From the NCBI RefSeq assembly GCF_039631295.1, contig NZ_JBDIVE010000001.1, forward strand, positions 310,001-374,000: DNA of 64,000 nucleotides, written 5' to 3'. Every line of letters starts with the position of its first letter. The stretch's first letter is position 1. The notes under the pieces were generated by a model, which was not told where the DNA came from, did no database searches, and saw only the letters and a list, made by a program, of their open reading frames with translations. A program made the translations under genes and the position numbers. The stretch comes from Viridibacterium sediminicola. GTDB taxonomy: Bacteria > Pseudomonadota > Gammaproteobacteria > Burkholderiales > Rhodocyclaceae. Positions 1 through 8,869 of the stretch are shown here, in pieces.

Positions 1-319
1 ACAGCAGCGCCAGTGCTGCCAGCGGCTTGCCGCGAGGCATGGCCTGACCGGTCCAGTTGCCGACGGCGGTGAACAGGAAGCCGACGATCACCGCCGCGGC
101 AAAGCCGAAGATCATCTCGTGCCCGTGCCAGATCAGGGCCGGCAGCGCCGGCTCAAGACGCAGCCAGCCGGTGATCAGCAGCAGCCAGAGCGGAATCAGC
201 GTCGCCGCCAGCGCGGCCGCCAACAGATAGAAGGGCCGCAGCCCCAGCGAGAACAAAGCCATGCCCGGTGGCGGGCCGGCTTTGCGACGACGCGGTTCCT
301 CGATGATGATGACGGCCAT
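1..319 (-). CDS. nnrS: NnrS family membrane protein (N-terminal part, cut by window edge)
   Basis: The minus-strand frame opens at an ATG at 319, preceded by a GGAGAG ribosome binding site, and runs off the window after about 106 codons. The N-terminus is short and basic. A hydrophobic segment follows, then the motif WHGHEMIFGFAAAVIVGFL and TAVGNWTG, which is the hallmark of NnrS haem- and copper-containing membrane proteins. These are linked to nitric oxide and nitrosative stress and to denitrification. The family has about 12 membrane segments; only the first two or three are visible. It lies downstream of the HiPIP gene on the same strand, but a terminator separates them. Confidence 0.85.
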   Translation of the reverse strand, partial: MAVIIIEEPRRRKAGPPPGMALFSLGLRPFYLLAAALAATLIPLWLLLITGWLRLEPALPALIWHGHEMIFGFAAAVIVGFLFTAVGNWTGQAMPRGKPLAALALL

Positions 320-360
320 GCGGCTCTCCCGGGTGGCCCACAGGCCGTGTGAAGCAGACA

Positions 361-387
361 TAAAAAAGCCTGCCAGCGGCAGGCCTT
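361..387 (-). terminator. Intrinsic terminator of the HiPIP gene
   Basis: Read on the minus strand, a 9-10 bp GC-rich stem (AAGGCCTGCC / GGCAGGCTT) with a short loop is followed directly by a run of six T. It lies 20 bp beyond the HiPIP stop codon and before the NnrS start. Confidence 0.85.
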
Positions 388-406
388 GTATTGCGTTAAA
401 GCGCGC

Positions 407-709
407 TCAGGCCTTCTTGACCCAAGCCATGCACCAGCCCTTGGCGGCCACGTCCTTGCCACCGAAGGCGCCACAGGGGCCGCTGGCAGCGCCGGCCTTG
501 GCGGTGTATTGGGTGCAGTTTGCACAGGTGTTGCCGACCTTGTAGGCGGGGTATTTCTTGGCGTCGACCTTGCTGGCGTCGGCCTTGTAGCCCAGCGCGA
601 TGGCGGTCGGATCATTTTCTTCCAGCTTGGCGGCAGCGGCGGTACGCACGCTCAGTGCGCCAACAGAAGCAACGGAGACGATGGACATGAAACGGCGGCG
701 GCTAATCAT
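407..709 (-). CDS. High-potential iron-sulfur protein (HiPIP), Tat-exported
   Basis: The 100-residue product begins with a twin-arginine signal (SRRRFM at residues 3-8, then a hydrophobic stretch to about 26). The mature domain carries the four HiPIP cluster ligands C62, C65, C79 and C93 in the pattern CANC...GPCGAFGG...KGWCMAW. HiPIPs hold a 4Fe-4S cluster cycling between +2 and +3 and carry electrons in the periplasm, often from the bc1 complex to a reductase or oxidase. All four cysteines and the conserved tyrosine-rich entry (YKVGNTCANC) are intact. Neighbouring NnrS suggests a setting of anaerobic or NO-related respiration, which is inference. Confidence 0.95.
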   Translation of the reverse strand: MISRRRFMSIVSVASVGALSVRTAAAAKLEENDPTAIALGYKADASKVDAKKYPAYKVGNTCANCTQYTAKAGAASGPCGAFGGKDVAAKGWCMAWVKKA

Positions 710-753
710 GATGAAGTCCTCTGTGTTGGGTTGAAACGGTCAAGCGTGAGGAC

Positions 754-759
754 ACTATA
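754..759 (-). promoter_or_regulatory. Possible -10 box of the HiPIP gene
   Basis: On the minus strand TATAGT lies about 45 bp upstream of the HiPIP start codon. I see no good -35 hexamer at the expected spacing, so this is only a candidate. Confidence 0.35.
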
Positions 760-932
760 CGAAAAAACAGTGCAGACCTTGCGCCGCATCAAGTATTTTC
801 CCGCCGCTTCTGCTTGTTACGCGTAAACACGGAGTGCCGCAGATGCTTACCTGATGCGCCTCGGCAGGGCCGCCGGCGCGCGCAAAGCGCGCCACCCCCT
901 ACGCTGAACACGCCCTCACCCATCACCTGGCC

Positions 933-938
933 TATAAT
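933..938 (+). promoter_or_regulatory. -10 box TATAAT upstream of the RNB exonuclease gene
   Basis: A perfect TATAAT lies 28 bp upstream of the ATG at 967. The context (cctataatccgccc) recurs almost unchanged upstream of the Mn riboswitch at 9729. The -35 region is poor. Confidence 0.55.
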
Positions 939-966
939 CCGCCCTCGCCGACTGAATGGGTGTTTT

Positions 967-2883
967 ATGAACGTGCTGTTTGAAGAGGATGGGTCTTTCA
1001 AGACGGGGACCATCCTCAGTGACCAAGACAGCTCGCTGCAAGTGGAAACACCACATGGCAAGCGGGTCAAGCTCAAGGCAGCCAACGTGCTGCTGCGCTA
1101 CAACGCGCCTTCTGCCAGCGAGCTGCTGGCGCGCGCGACGAGCGAGAGCGCGACCCACGAGACCGATTTCCTGTGGGAGATGTGCGGCGATGCTGAATTC
1201 GCGTTTGCCGACTTCGCCGCCGACTACTACGGCCACACGCCCAGCGCGGTAGAAGCCACCGCCCTGCTGCTGTCGCTGCAGGCCGCGCCGATCCACTTCC
1301 ACCGCAAGGGCAAGGGGCGCTTCCGCAAGGCGCCGCCGGAGATCCTGCAAGCGGCGCTGGCGGCGCAGGAGAAGAAGCGCCTGCAGCAAGAGAGCATCGA
1401 GCGCATGAAGAACGAACTGCTGAGCGGCACCCTGCCGGCAGAGTTCGCGCCCATGCTGCGCCCGCTGCTCTACAAGCCGGACCGCAACAAGCTCGAAACC
1501 AAGGCGCTCGAAGCGGCCTGCGAGGCCTCCGGCCAATCGGCGGCGCAGCTCCTGCTCAAGGCCGGCGCCCTGCCCAGCGCCTACGACTACCTGCTCGGCC
1601 GTTTCCTGTTCGAATACTTTCCGGAAGGCAGCGGCTTTCCGAGTCTGCCGGCGCCGGAGACGCGCGACGAGCTGCCGCTGGCCGAGGTCGAAGCTTTCTC
1701 GATCGACGATGCGACTACCACCGAAATCGACGATGCGCTGTCGATCCGCCCGCGCGAGGGTGGCGGCTGGACGGTCGGCATCCACATCGCCGCGCCGGGC
1801 CTGGGCATCACGCCGGGTTCGGACTACGACAAGCTGGCGCGCAAGCGCCTGTCCACGGTCTACATGCCGGGCAACAAGATCACCATGCTGCCCGACGAGC
1901 TGGTCAGCATCTTCACGCTTGGCGCCGGTTCAGCACGGCCGGCGCTGTCGCTGTATGTCGAGGTGAATGCCGATTACTCGATGGGCGCCATGCGCTCCTG
2001 CATCGAGCGCGTGCCGGTCAGCGCCAATCTGCGCCATCACGAGATCGAAGGCCTGTTCAATGAAGAGACGCTGGCCCAGGGCGGCGCCGACTTTCCCTTC
2101 AAGCGCGAACTGACCACGCTGTGGGAATTTGCCACCGTGCTCGAAGCCGGCCGCGGCAAGCCCTCGGCCAACCAGAACGCGATGGACTTCAACTACTACG
2201 TCGATTGGGACGTGCAGACCGAAGACGGCCCCGGCCAGGTCAGCATCGAGCGCCGCAAGCGCGGCTCGCCGCTCGACAAGCTGGTCGCCGAGCTGATGAT
2301 TCTGGCCAATAGCAGCTGGGGCAAACTGCTGCACGAAGCGGGCATCCCGGCGATCTACCGTGCCCAGGGTGGCGGCCGCGTGCGCATGACCACCGCTGCC
2401 GCGCCGCACGAAGGTCTCGGCGTCGATTGCTATGCCTGGTCGACCAGCCCGCTGCGCCGCTATGTCGACCTCTGCAATCAGTGGCAGCTGATCGCCCACC
2501 TGCGCGGCGAAGCGCCGCACTTCCCGCCGCGCTCGGCCGAGCTGGCGGCGGCGATGAACGACTTCGACGTCACCTACAACGCCTATGCCGACTTCCAGCG
2601 CGGCATGGAGCGCTACTGGTGCCTGCGCTGGCTGCGCCAGGCCGGCATCCGCGAAACGGCGGCCCGCGTGCTGCGCGAGAACATCGTGCGCCTCGAAGAA
2701 GTGCCCCTGGTGTTCAAAGTGCATTCGCTGCCGGCGCTGAACAGCGGCGAGCGCGTGCAGCTCTCGCTCGAACACTTTGACATGCTTGGCGTTGAACTGC
2801 GCGCACGCTACCTCGCCACCCTGCCGCCGCTGACGCAGACACCGGAGACAGACGGCGAGGACGAGGCAACGAGCCCGGCGTAA
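967..2883 (+). CDS. RNB-domain exoribonuclease (RNase II family)
   Basis: This is a 638-residue 3'-to-5' exoribonuclease of the RNase II/R superfamily. The catalytic RNB signature is at about residues 245-258 (FSIDDATTTEIDDALS), with the acidic residues that bind the two Mg ions intact. The second core block (TSPLRRYVDL) follows near residue 495. The frame is open upstream to 814, but ATG 967 is preferred: it sits just after a TATAAT box and gives the start MNVLFEEDG. It is shorter than RNase R and appears to lack a clear C-terminal S1 extension. It degrades single-stranded RNA in the cytoplasm. The TonB-like gene follows after 11 bp, probably co-transcribed. Confidence 0.88.
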   Translation: MNVLFEEDGSFKTGTILSDQDSSLQVETPHGKRVKLKAANVLLRYNAPSASELLARATSESATHETDFLWEMCGDAEFAFADFAADYYGHTPSAVEATALLLSLQAAPIHFHRKGKGRFRKAPPEILQAALAAQEKKRLQQESIERMKNELLSGTLPAEFAPMLRPLLYKPDRNKLETKALEAACEASGQSAAQLLLKAGALPSAYDYLLGRFLFEYFPEGSGFPSLPAPETRDELPLAEVEAFSIDDATTTEIDDALSIRPREGGGWTVGIHIAAPGLGITPGSDYDKLARKRLSTVYMPGNKITMLPDELVSIFTLGAGSARPALSLYVEVNADYSMGAMRSCIERVPVSANLRHHEIEGLFNEETLAQGGADFPFKRELTTLWEFATVLEAGRGKPSANQNAMDFNYYVDWDVQTEDGPGQVSIERRKRGSPLDKLVAELMILANSSWGKLLHEAGIPAIYRAQGGGRVRMTTAAAPHEGLGVDCYAWSTSPLRRYVDLCNQWQLIAHLRGEAPHFPPRSAELAAAMNDFDVTYNAYADFQRGMERYWCLRWLRQAGIRETAARVLRENIVRLEEVPLVFKVHSLPALNSGERVQLSLEHFDMLGVELRARYLATLPPLTQTPETDGEDEATSPA

Positions 2884-2894
2884 AATTCCGCCCC

Positions 2895-3845
2895 ATGTCG
2901 CCGCGCCCGAAACCCTCGCCCAAACCTACACGCAAGCCTGCGGTGCTGGCGCTGAGCATCGCTGCACCGGCCAAATCCTACGCGGTGGCGCTGGGCGCCG
3001 GCCTGTCGGTGCTGGCGCACGCGGTCTTGCTGGCCAGCGGCTTCATCAATGTGCCGGCCGGCGGCAAACAGCAGGATCGCGGCCTGCAGATCGTGCTGGT
3101 CAACGCCAAGCACGCGCGCAGCCCGCGTGATGCGCAGGCGATTGCGCAAGCCAATATGGATGGCGGCGGCAATACCGACAGCAAGGACCTCTCCAGCTCG
3201 CCGCTACCACCCGAGCAACGCGAGCAGTTGGGCGACTCGCTCAGCGATGCCAGTCGCCGCGTACAAGAGCTGGAAGCACGCCAGCAAGCCCTGTTGGCGC
3301 AGGCCAAAAGCGCCGCCGCAATCACCCCGTCGAGCGGCAAACGCTCACCGCAAGGCGCCCAGGCCGCAGCACCCCGTGACGGCAATGCGCTGGACGACAA
3401 AAGCCGCGTGATGAGCCAGCAGGAAGCGGTGGTCGAGCAGATGCTGCGCCAGTACGCGCAGCGCCCGCGCAAGACCGTCATCGCGCCGCGCACGCGCGAG
3501 TCGCGCTTTGCCCTCTACGCCGAGAGCTGGCGCAAGACGGTGCAGGACATGGGCACGCTGAAATTCCCCAAGGATGTGAACGGCAAGCCGATCTACGGCA
3601 GCGTCATGCTGTCGGTGGAAATCAACCGTTATGGCAAGGTGCTCGAAGTCAAGGTCGAGCGCAGCTCGGGCAGCCGCCGGCTCGACGAGGCGGCGGTGCG
3701 CATCGTGCACATGGCCTCGCCCTTCAAACCGTTCCCGCCCGAAGTGGCGCGCGACACCGACATCCTCGCGCTGGTGCGCACCTTCAACTTCCAGCAAAGC
3801 TTCGGCGATGCGGTGGTCGATGTAAAAGACGCGCTGGCCAGGTAA
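2895..3845 (+). CDS. TonB family energy-transducer-like protein
   Basis: A 316-residue protein with a basic proline/lysine N-terminus (residues 1-25), one membrane anchor at about residues 30-52, a long polar linker with a short coiled-coil-like stretch (QELEARQQALLAQAK), and a C-terminal TonB domain (about residues 225-305). The domain shows GSVMLSVEINRYGKVLEVKVERSSG and LDEAAVRIV. TonB proteins couple the proton-motive force to outer-membrane receptors, but the accessory ExbB/ExbD genes are not here. In related betaproteobacteria a TonB-like gene in this position is a housekeeping neighbour of RNB and aroE, so the receptor it serves is unknown. Confidence 0.82.
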   Translation: MSPRPKPSPKPTRKPAVLALSIAAPAKSYAVALGAGLSVLAHAVLLASGFINVPAGGKQQDRGLQIVLVNAKHARSPRDAQAIAQANMDGGGNTDSKDLSSSPLPPEQREQLGDSLSDASRRVQELEARQQALLAQAKSAAAITPSSGKRSPQGAQAAAPRDGNALDDKSRVMSQQEAVVEQMLRQYAQRPRKTVIAPRTRESRFALYAESWRKTVQDMGTLKFPKDVNGKPIYGSVMLSVEINRYGKVLEVKVERSSGSRRLDEAAVRIVHMASPFKPFPPEVARDTDILALVRTFNFQQSFGDAVVDVKDALAR

Positions 3846-3878
3846 GCGCCAGCGCCAAGCCATCGCGCAGAAACTGCG

Positions 3879-6656
3879 CTAAGCGTCGCCCTCCTCGGCG
3901 AGAAACGGCAGGCGCAGGCGTCGCTCGGCATCCTCGGCCGCCACCGGCCGACTCAGCAGATAACCCTGTGCCAGATCACAACCGCAGTCGCGCAGCGCCT
4001 GCAAAGTCTCCAGATCCTCGACGCCCTCGGCCACCACCTGCAGCCCCAGGCTGTGCGCCAGGCCGATGGTCGAGCGCACGATGATGGCGTCCTGCTCGTC
4101 GCTGAGCATGTCGCAGACGAAGGAGCGGTCGATCTTCAGCGCGCGCAGCGGCAGGCGCTTGAGGTAGGCCAGCGAGGAATAACCGGTACCGAAGTCGTCG
4201 ATGGACAGGCTCATGCCCAGCTGCACCAGGCGTTCGACGACGACCATGGCGCGGTCCGGATCGCCGATCAGCGCGGTCTCGGTAATTTCCAGCTCCAGCA
4301 GATGCGGCGGCACCTGGAATTCCTGCAGCAGCGCCGCCATCGAATCGGGGAAGGTCACATCGAGCAGGTTGCGCGTCGACAAGTTGATCGCCACCGGCAG
4401 ATCGATGCCGCGCAGATGCCAGTCATGCATCTGGCGTAGCGCCGAGCGCGCCACCCACAGCGTGAGCGGGCGGATCAGGTCACTGGTCTCGGCGAACTGG
4501 ATGAACTCGCCGGGCGGAATCTGCCCCAGCTGCGGATGCCGCCAGCGCACCAGAGCCTCGCAACCGGCCCACTTGCCGGTCGACAGCTCCAGCTGGGGCT
4601 GAAAGTGCAGCACCAGCTGATTGGTGACGATGGCCGAACCCAGCTCGGTCATCATCGCCAGACGGCGCGGATTGTGCTGATCGTGTTCGGGGTCGTAGGC
4701 GCAAATGTTGCCGACCGTGCTCTTGGCCGCGTACATGGCCACATCGGCACAGCGCAGCAAGGCATTGCTCGAATCGCCGTGCTGCGGGTAGATCGCCACG
4801 CCGATGCTGCCGCCCAGCTCGATGGCGATGCCCTGCACATCGAAGGGCCGGCGCAGTGCGCGGCACAGCATGCCGGCCATGTCCATGGAGTCGTCCAGCG
4901 ACTCGGTGGCGCGCAGCAGGATCGCGAACTCGTCGCCGCCCAGGCGCGCCAGCATGGCGTCGTAACCGCTGAGCGCCTCGCTCAAGCGTTCGCCGACAAA
5001 CTTGATCAGCAAATCGCCCGCGTGGTGGCCCAAGGTGTCATTGACCTCCTTGAAGCGGTCCAGATCGAGCAGCATCAGGCAGACCGACTGCGCCCGCTCG
5101 CTGGCGGCGCGAATGGCGCGCCCGGCCTCGCGATGCAGATGCGCGCGATTGGGCAGCAGGGTCAGCGAATCGTGCATCGCCTGGTGTTCGAGCACCTGCA
5201 CATGGCGCGCATTGACCATCGCCAGCGCGACCGTCTGGCAGACCGTGTTGAGGGTTTCCATCTCGATATCGCCGAAGCTCTTGTGCGCTTCGTGATAGAG
5301 CAAGCCGATGCTGCCCAGGCCTTCTTCGCCAAAACTCAGCGGCATCACCACCAGGGAATTGAAGCCGCAGGCAACCAGGCCACGCTTGCCGTCCTCGCTG
5401 ATCCGCTCGTCGTGCAGCACATTGCCGCTGATCAGGATGCGGTGCTGGCGCATCGCCAAGCCCGCCAGGCTGCCCTTGACCGGCACGCCATACACATCGA
5501 TGGATTCCAGATCATTGGCGAGCACGCCATCGACGACGATGCGGCGCATGCGCTCGCCGCCGGGCATCACCTGCAGGAAGGTGATGCAGGGCACGTCTTG
5601 CAGCATGCGCATCACGCGCACGGTTTCTTCGGCGATCAGGCGCACATCGGTCATGCCGTGCAGGCGACTGGCCAGCCGATTGACCAGCTGCAAGGCGCCA
5701 TTGCGCCGCGCCAGTTGCAGCGCGGACTGCTGCCGCACGCGCTCGGCCATGCGCCGCTCGGTGACATCGCGCACGATGGCCAGCACCACATGTTCGCCAT
5801 GGCTGATCATCGACGCAGCGCTGATCTCGGCATCCCACTCGACACCATCGGGACGCTTGAAACGCCACTCGAAGAACACCGGCACGCCGTCCTGCAGCGA
5901 GCGCTGGATGTCCTGCAGCTTCTCGGTCGACACGCAGCCATCGGGCTGGATCAGCGGCGACAGATCGCCACGCCGCGAATTGGCCAGGGTCTCCAGCGAG
6001 CAGCCGAACAAGGCCTGGCCACGCGGATTGCAGGAGACGATGCGCTCGCCCTTGAAGGTCAGGATGGCGTCGCCCGCGGCATTGAACAGCACGCGATAGC
6101 GCCGCTCACTGTCTTTGAGTGCATGAAAGACCAGCAGGTGCGACACCAGATCGGCCACCGAGGTGGCGAAATGCAGTTCCTCGCGTGTCCACAGGCGGGC
6201 GCTGCCGACATGCTCGACGCGCAGCAAGCCGCCAGGGCGGGCGCCGTTGCGCAGGTTTGCATCGATCACCGCGCCGATGCCATTGGGTTGGAAGTAGCCT
6301 TGCAGCAGCTCGGCGTAGCGCGCGTCATTGAGTACATCGGCCGAATCCATGCAGCGACCGGCCGCCAGCGCGCGGAAGTAGTTCGGCGCGGTCGCAACGG
6401 AGAGTTGCGGTGCCTGGGCATAGCGCAGATCGTTGGCATCGAAATGCAGGGCACATTCGGCCAGCGTCGCCGTGTCGCCAAACAGCCAGACGCCGACTCG
6501 CGCCACATCCAGGGCCTGGCTCAGGCTGTTGCTGATCTGCAGCAGGGCACCGCGCAAATCGCTGTCCCACAGAAGTTCGTTGCTGGCGAGTCGTTCAAAT
6601 GCGGCGGACAGATTGCCTGGCAAGGGCTCGCTTTGTTCTAGAGACGGGAAATTCAT
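3879..6656 (-). CDS. Sensor diguanylate cyclase/phosphodiesterase with GAF, PAS, GGDEF and EAL domains
   Basis: A 925-residue soluble c-di-GMP enzyme. Order: GAF-like domain (about 40-190), PAS (about 195-310, with SERRYRVLFNAAGDAILTF), second GAF (about 330-480), GGDEF (about 490-660) and EAL (about 670-915). The synthase motif is intact (ARLGGDEFAIL). The EAL motifs are intact too: CEALVRWRHP, ITETALI, IDDFGTGYSSL, KIDRSFV and VAEGVE, so both activities are possible. No membrane segment is seen, which implies cytoplasmic ligand sensing. ATG 6656 is preferred to an upstream in-frame GTG at 6698; AGGAAG lies 15 bp before it. It is transcribed toward the tonB gene and appears monocistronic. 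Confidence 0.93.
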   Translation of the reverse strand: MNFPSLEQSEPLPGNLSAAFERLASNELLWDSDLRGALLQISNSLSQALDVARVGVWLFGDTATLAECALHFDANDLRYAQAPQLSVATAPNYFRALAAGRCMDSADVLNDARYAELLQGYFQPNGIGAVIDANLRNGARPGGLLRVEHVGSARLWTREELHFATSVADLVSHLLVFHALKDSERRYRVLFNAAGDAILTFKGERIVSCNPRGQALFGCSLETLANSRRGDLSPLIQPDGCVSTEKLQDIQRSLQDGVPVFFEWRFKRPDGVEWDAEISAASMISHGEHVVLAIVRDVTERRMAERVRQQSALQLARRNGALQLVNRLASRLHGMTDVRLIAEETVRVMRMLQDVPCITFLQVMPGGERMRRIVVDGVLANDLESIDVYGVPVKGSLAGLAMRQHRILISGNVLHDERISEDGKRGLVACGFNSLVVMPLSFGEEGLGSIGLLYHEAHKSFGDIEMETLNTVCQTVALAMVNARHVQVLEHQAMHDSLTLLPNRAHLHREAGRAIRAASERAQSVCLMLLDLDRFKEVNDTLGHHAGDLLIKFVGERLSEALSGYDAMLARLGGDEFAILLRATESLDDSMDMAGMLCRALRRPFDVQGIAIELGGSIGVAIYPQHGDSSNALLRCADVAMYAAKSTVGNICAYDPEHDQHNPRRLAMMTELGSAIVTNQLVLHFQPQLELSTGKWAGCEALVRWRHPQLGQIPPGEFIQFAETSDLIRPLTLWVARSALRQMHDWHLRGIDLPVAINLSTRNLLDVTFPDSMAALLQEFQVPPHLLELEITETALIGDPDRAMVVVERLVQLGMSLSIDDFGTGYSSLAYLKRLPLRALKIDRSFVCDMLSDEQDAIIVRSTIGLAHSLGLQVVAEGVEDLETLQALRDCGCDLAQGYLLSRPVAAEDAERRLRLPFLAEEGDA

Positions 6657-6870
6657 TGTTGTTGTGTTCGCTTCCTGATTGCCTGCACACCCGGACACAC
6701 TTGCTCTAGCTCCCGGGCCGCCACGCCATCCGCCGGATCAGCGTCAACAGGCCCTCTGCCACTAACGGCCTGCCGTGCGCACGGCGCAGGGTTAGCAGAG
6801 CTTGAAGGCATGTCAGCACCGCAGCCTCACGCCGGCCTTGGCGAAGCGGCGCAGCAAAATTCCACAGGCA

Positions 6871-6897
6871 TGAAAAAGGGGCGCCGCAGCGCCCCTT
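6871..6897 (-). terminator. Intrinsic terminator after ilvD
   Basis: Perfect 9-bp arms (AAGGGGCGC / GCGCCCCTT) around a 4-nt loop lie 24 bp past the ilvD stop. On the minus strand they are followed by five T. Confidence 0.85.
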
Positions 6898-6921
6898 GTC
6901 AAAGCCCGTCGTGCAGCTTTT

Positions 6922-8784
6922 TCAGCGCTGCACCTGGCTCACATCGCGCACTGCGCCGGTATCGGCGCTGGTGGTCAGCGCGGCATAGGCCTGCAGCGCG
7001 GCGGAGACCAGACGCTCACGCTTGACCGGCTTCCAGGCCTGGGCGCCGCGCGCTTCCATCGCCGTCTCGCGACGCATCAGCTCTTCATCGCTGATGGCGA
7101 GGTTGATGCTGCGATTGGGAATGTCGATCTCGATGGTGTCGCCATCTTCAATCAGGGCGATGCCGCCACCCATCGCCGCTTCCGGCGAGGCATGACCAAT
7201 CGACAGGCCCGAGGTGCCGCCGGAGAAACGGCCGTCGGTGAGCAGCGCGCACTGCTTGCCGAGGCCTTGCGACTTCAGGTACGAGGTCGGGTAGAGCATC
7301 TCCTGCATGCCCGGGCCGCCCTTGGGGCCTTCGTAGCGGATGATCACGACATGGCCGGCCTGCACCTTGCCCTCGAGGATGCCCTCGACCGCGTCTTCCT
7401 GGCTCTCGAAAACAATCGCCTTGCCGGTGAACTTCCAGATCGATTCATCGACGCCAGCGGTCTTGACGATGCAACCCTTCTCGGCGATGTTGCCGAACAG
7501 CACGGCCAGGCCGCCGTCCTTGGAATAGGCGTTGCGCACATCGCGGATGCAGCCCTTGCTGCGATCCAGATCCAGCTCGGTGTAACGGCGCTCCTGGCTG
7601 AAGGCAACCTGGGTCGGCACGCCGCCGGGGGAGGCGCGGAAGAAGTCGAAGACCTTGTTGTCGTGCGCGTGCATGACGTCCCAGACATGGATCGCCTCGC
7701 CCAGGGTCTTGGTGTGCACGGTGTGCGTGTTGCGGTGGATCAGGCCGCCACGGTCCAGCTCGGCGAGAATTCCGATCACACCGCCAGCACGATGCACGTC
7801 TTCAATGTGGTACTTGTCGGTCGCCGGGGCGACCTTGCACAGACAGGGCACCTTGCGCGAAATGCGGTCGATGTCGGCCATCTTGAAATCGACGCCGGCT
7901 TCCTTGGCCGCAGCCAGCAGGTGCAGCACGGTATTGGTCGAGCCGCCCATCGCCACATCGAGACTCATGGCGTTCTCGAAAGCTTCGAAGGTGGCGATGT
8001 TGCGCGGCAGCACCGTGGCATCTTCCTGCTCGTAGTAGCGCTTGGCGAGTTCGACGATCAGGCGGCCGGCGCGCAGGAACAGCTGCTTGCGGTCGGCATG
8101 CGTGGCCACCACCGTGCCGTTGCCCGGCAGCGAGAGGCCCAGCGCTTCGGTCAGGCAGTTCATCGAATTGGCGGTGAACATGCCCGAGCAGGAGCCGCAG
8201 GTCGGGCAAGCCGAGCGCTCGATTTCGGCGACATCGGCATCCGAGACGCTCTTGTCAGCGGCCTTGACCATGGCGTCGACGAGGTCGAGCTTGATCACCT
8301 TTTGGCCGACCGGGTCGGTCATCGTGACCTTGCCGGCTTCCATCGGGCCGCCGGAGACGAAGACGACCGGGATATTGAGGCGCAGCGCCGCCATCAGCAT
8401 GCCCGGGGTGATCTTGTCGCAGTTCGAGATGCACACCATGGCGTCGGCACAGTGGGCATTGACCATGTATTCGACCGAGTCGGCGATCAGCTCGCGGCTG
8501 GGCAGCGAATAAAGCATGCCGCCGTGACCCATGGCGATGCCGTCATCGACGGCGATGGTGTTGAATTCCTTGGCGATGCCGCCGGCCGCTTCGATCTCGC
8601 GTGCCACCAGCTGGCCCAGATCCTTGAGGTGCACGTGGCCGGGGACAAACTGCGTGAAGCTGTTGACCACGGCAATGATCGGCTTGCCGAAGTCGCCATC
8701 CTTCATGCCTGTGGCGCGCCACAGGGCGCGGGCGCCGGCCATGTTGCGGCCGTGGGTGGAAGTACGTGAACGGTAGTGCGGCAT
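6922..8784 (-). CDS. ilvD: Dihydroxy-acid dehydratase
   Basis: A 620-residue enzyme of branched-chain amino acid synthesis that converts 2,3-dihydroxy-isovalerate (or -3-methylvalerate) to the 2-oxo acid. It has the N-terminal block HGRNMAGARALWRATGM, the Fe-S and Mg region SNCDKITPGMLMA, and CPTCGSCSGMFTANSMNCL, with all cluster cysteines present. Length matches the E. coli enzyme closely. The frame extends to 8871, but ATG 8784 is preferred because it has a GGAG at the right distance and gives the conserved start MPHYRSRTSTHGRN. It is divergent from lgt with 85 bp between the starts. A strong terminator follows the gene. Confidence 0.97.
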   Translation of the reverse strand: MPHYRSRTSTHGRNMAGARALWRATGMKDGDFGKPIIAVVNSFTQFVPGHVHLKDLGQLVAREIEAAGGIAKEFNTIAVDDGIAMGHGGMLYSLPSRELIADSVEYMVNAHCADAMVCISNCDKITPGMLMAALRLNIPVVFVSGGPMEAGKVTMTDPVGQKVIKLDLVDAMVKAADKSVSDADVAEIERSACPTCGSCSGMFTANSMNCLTEALGLSLPGNGTVVATHADRKQLFLRAGRLIVELAKRYYEQEDATVLPRNIATFEAFENAMSLDVAMGGSTNTVLHLLAAAKEAGVDFKMADIDRISRKVPCLCKVAPATDKYHIEDVHRAGGVIGILAELDRGGLIHRNTHTVHTKTLGEAIHVWDVMHAHDNKVFDFFRASPGGVPTQVAFSQERRYTELDLDRSKGCIRDVRNAYSKDGGLAVLFGNIAEKGCIVKTAGVDESIWKFTGKAIVFESQEDAVEGILEGKVQAGHVVIIRYEGPKGGPGMQEMLYPTSYLKSQGLGKQCALLTDGRFSGGTSGLSIGHASPEAAMGGGIALIEDGDTIEIDIPNRSINLAISDEELMRRETAMEARGAQAWKPVKRERLVSAALQAYAALTTSADTGAVRDVSQVQR

Positions 8785-8869
8785 GGCAATCTCCGGGTCT
8801 TCATGTCGCGCGACATGATGATGTGGTTCAATTGAGCCCTCCATTTTAGCCCATGTGCCCCCTTCGCCC

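Noticed and set aside
814..966. N-terminal extension of the RNB exonuclease
   Set aside because: The TATAAT box lies inside it and no ribosome binding site or domain supports it; ATG 967 is preferred.
4536..6641. 701-codon open frame antisense to the GGDEF/EAL gene
   Set aside because: His/Gln/Arg-rich product is the usual shadow of a GC-rich gene; the opposite strand has intact GGDEF and EAL motifs.
6657..6698. Upstream GTG start for the GGDEF/EAL protein
   Set aside because: Adds 14 residues without a better ribosome binding site than ATG 6656.
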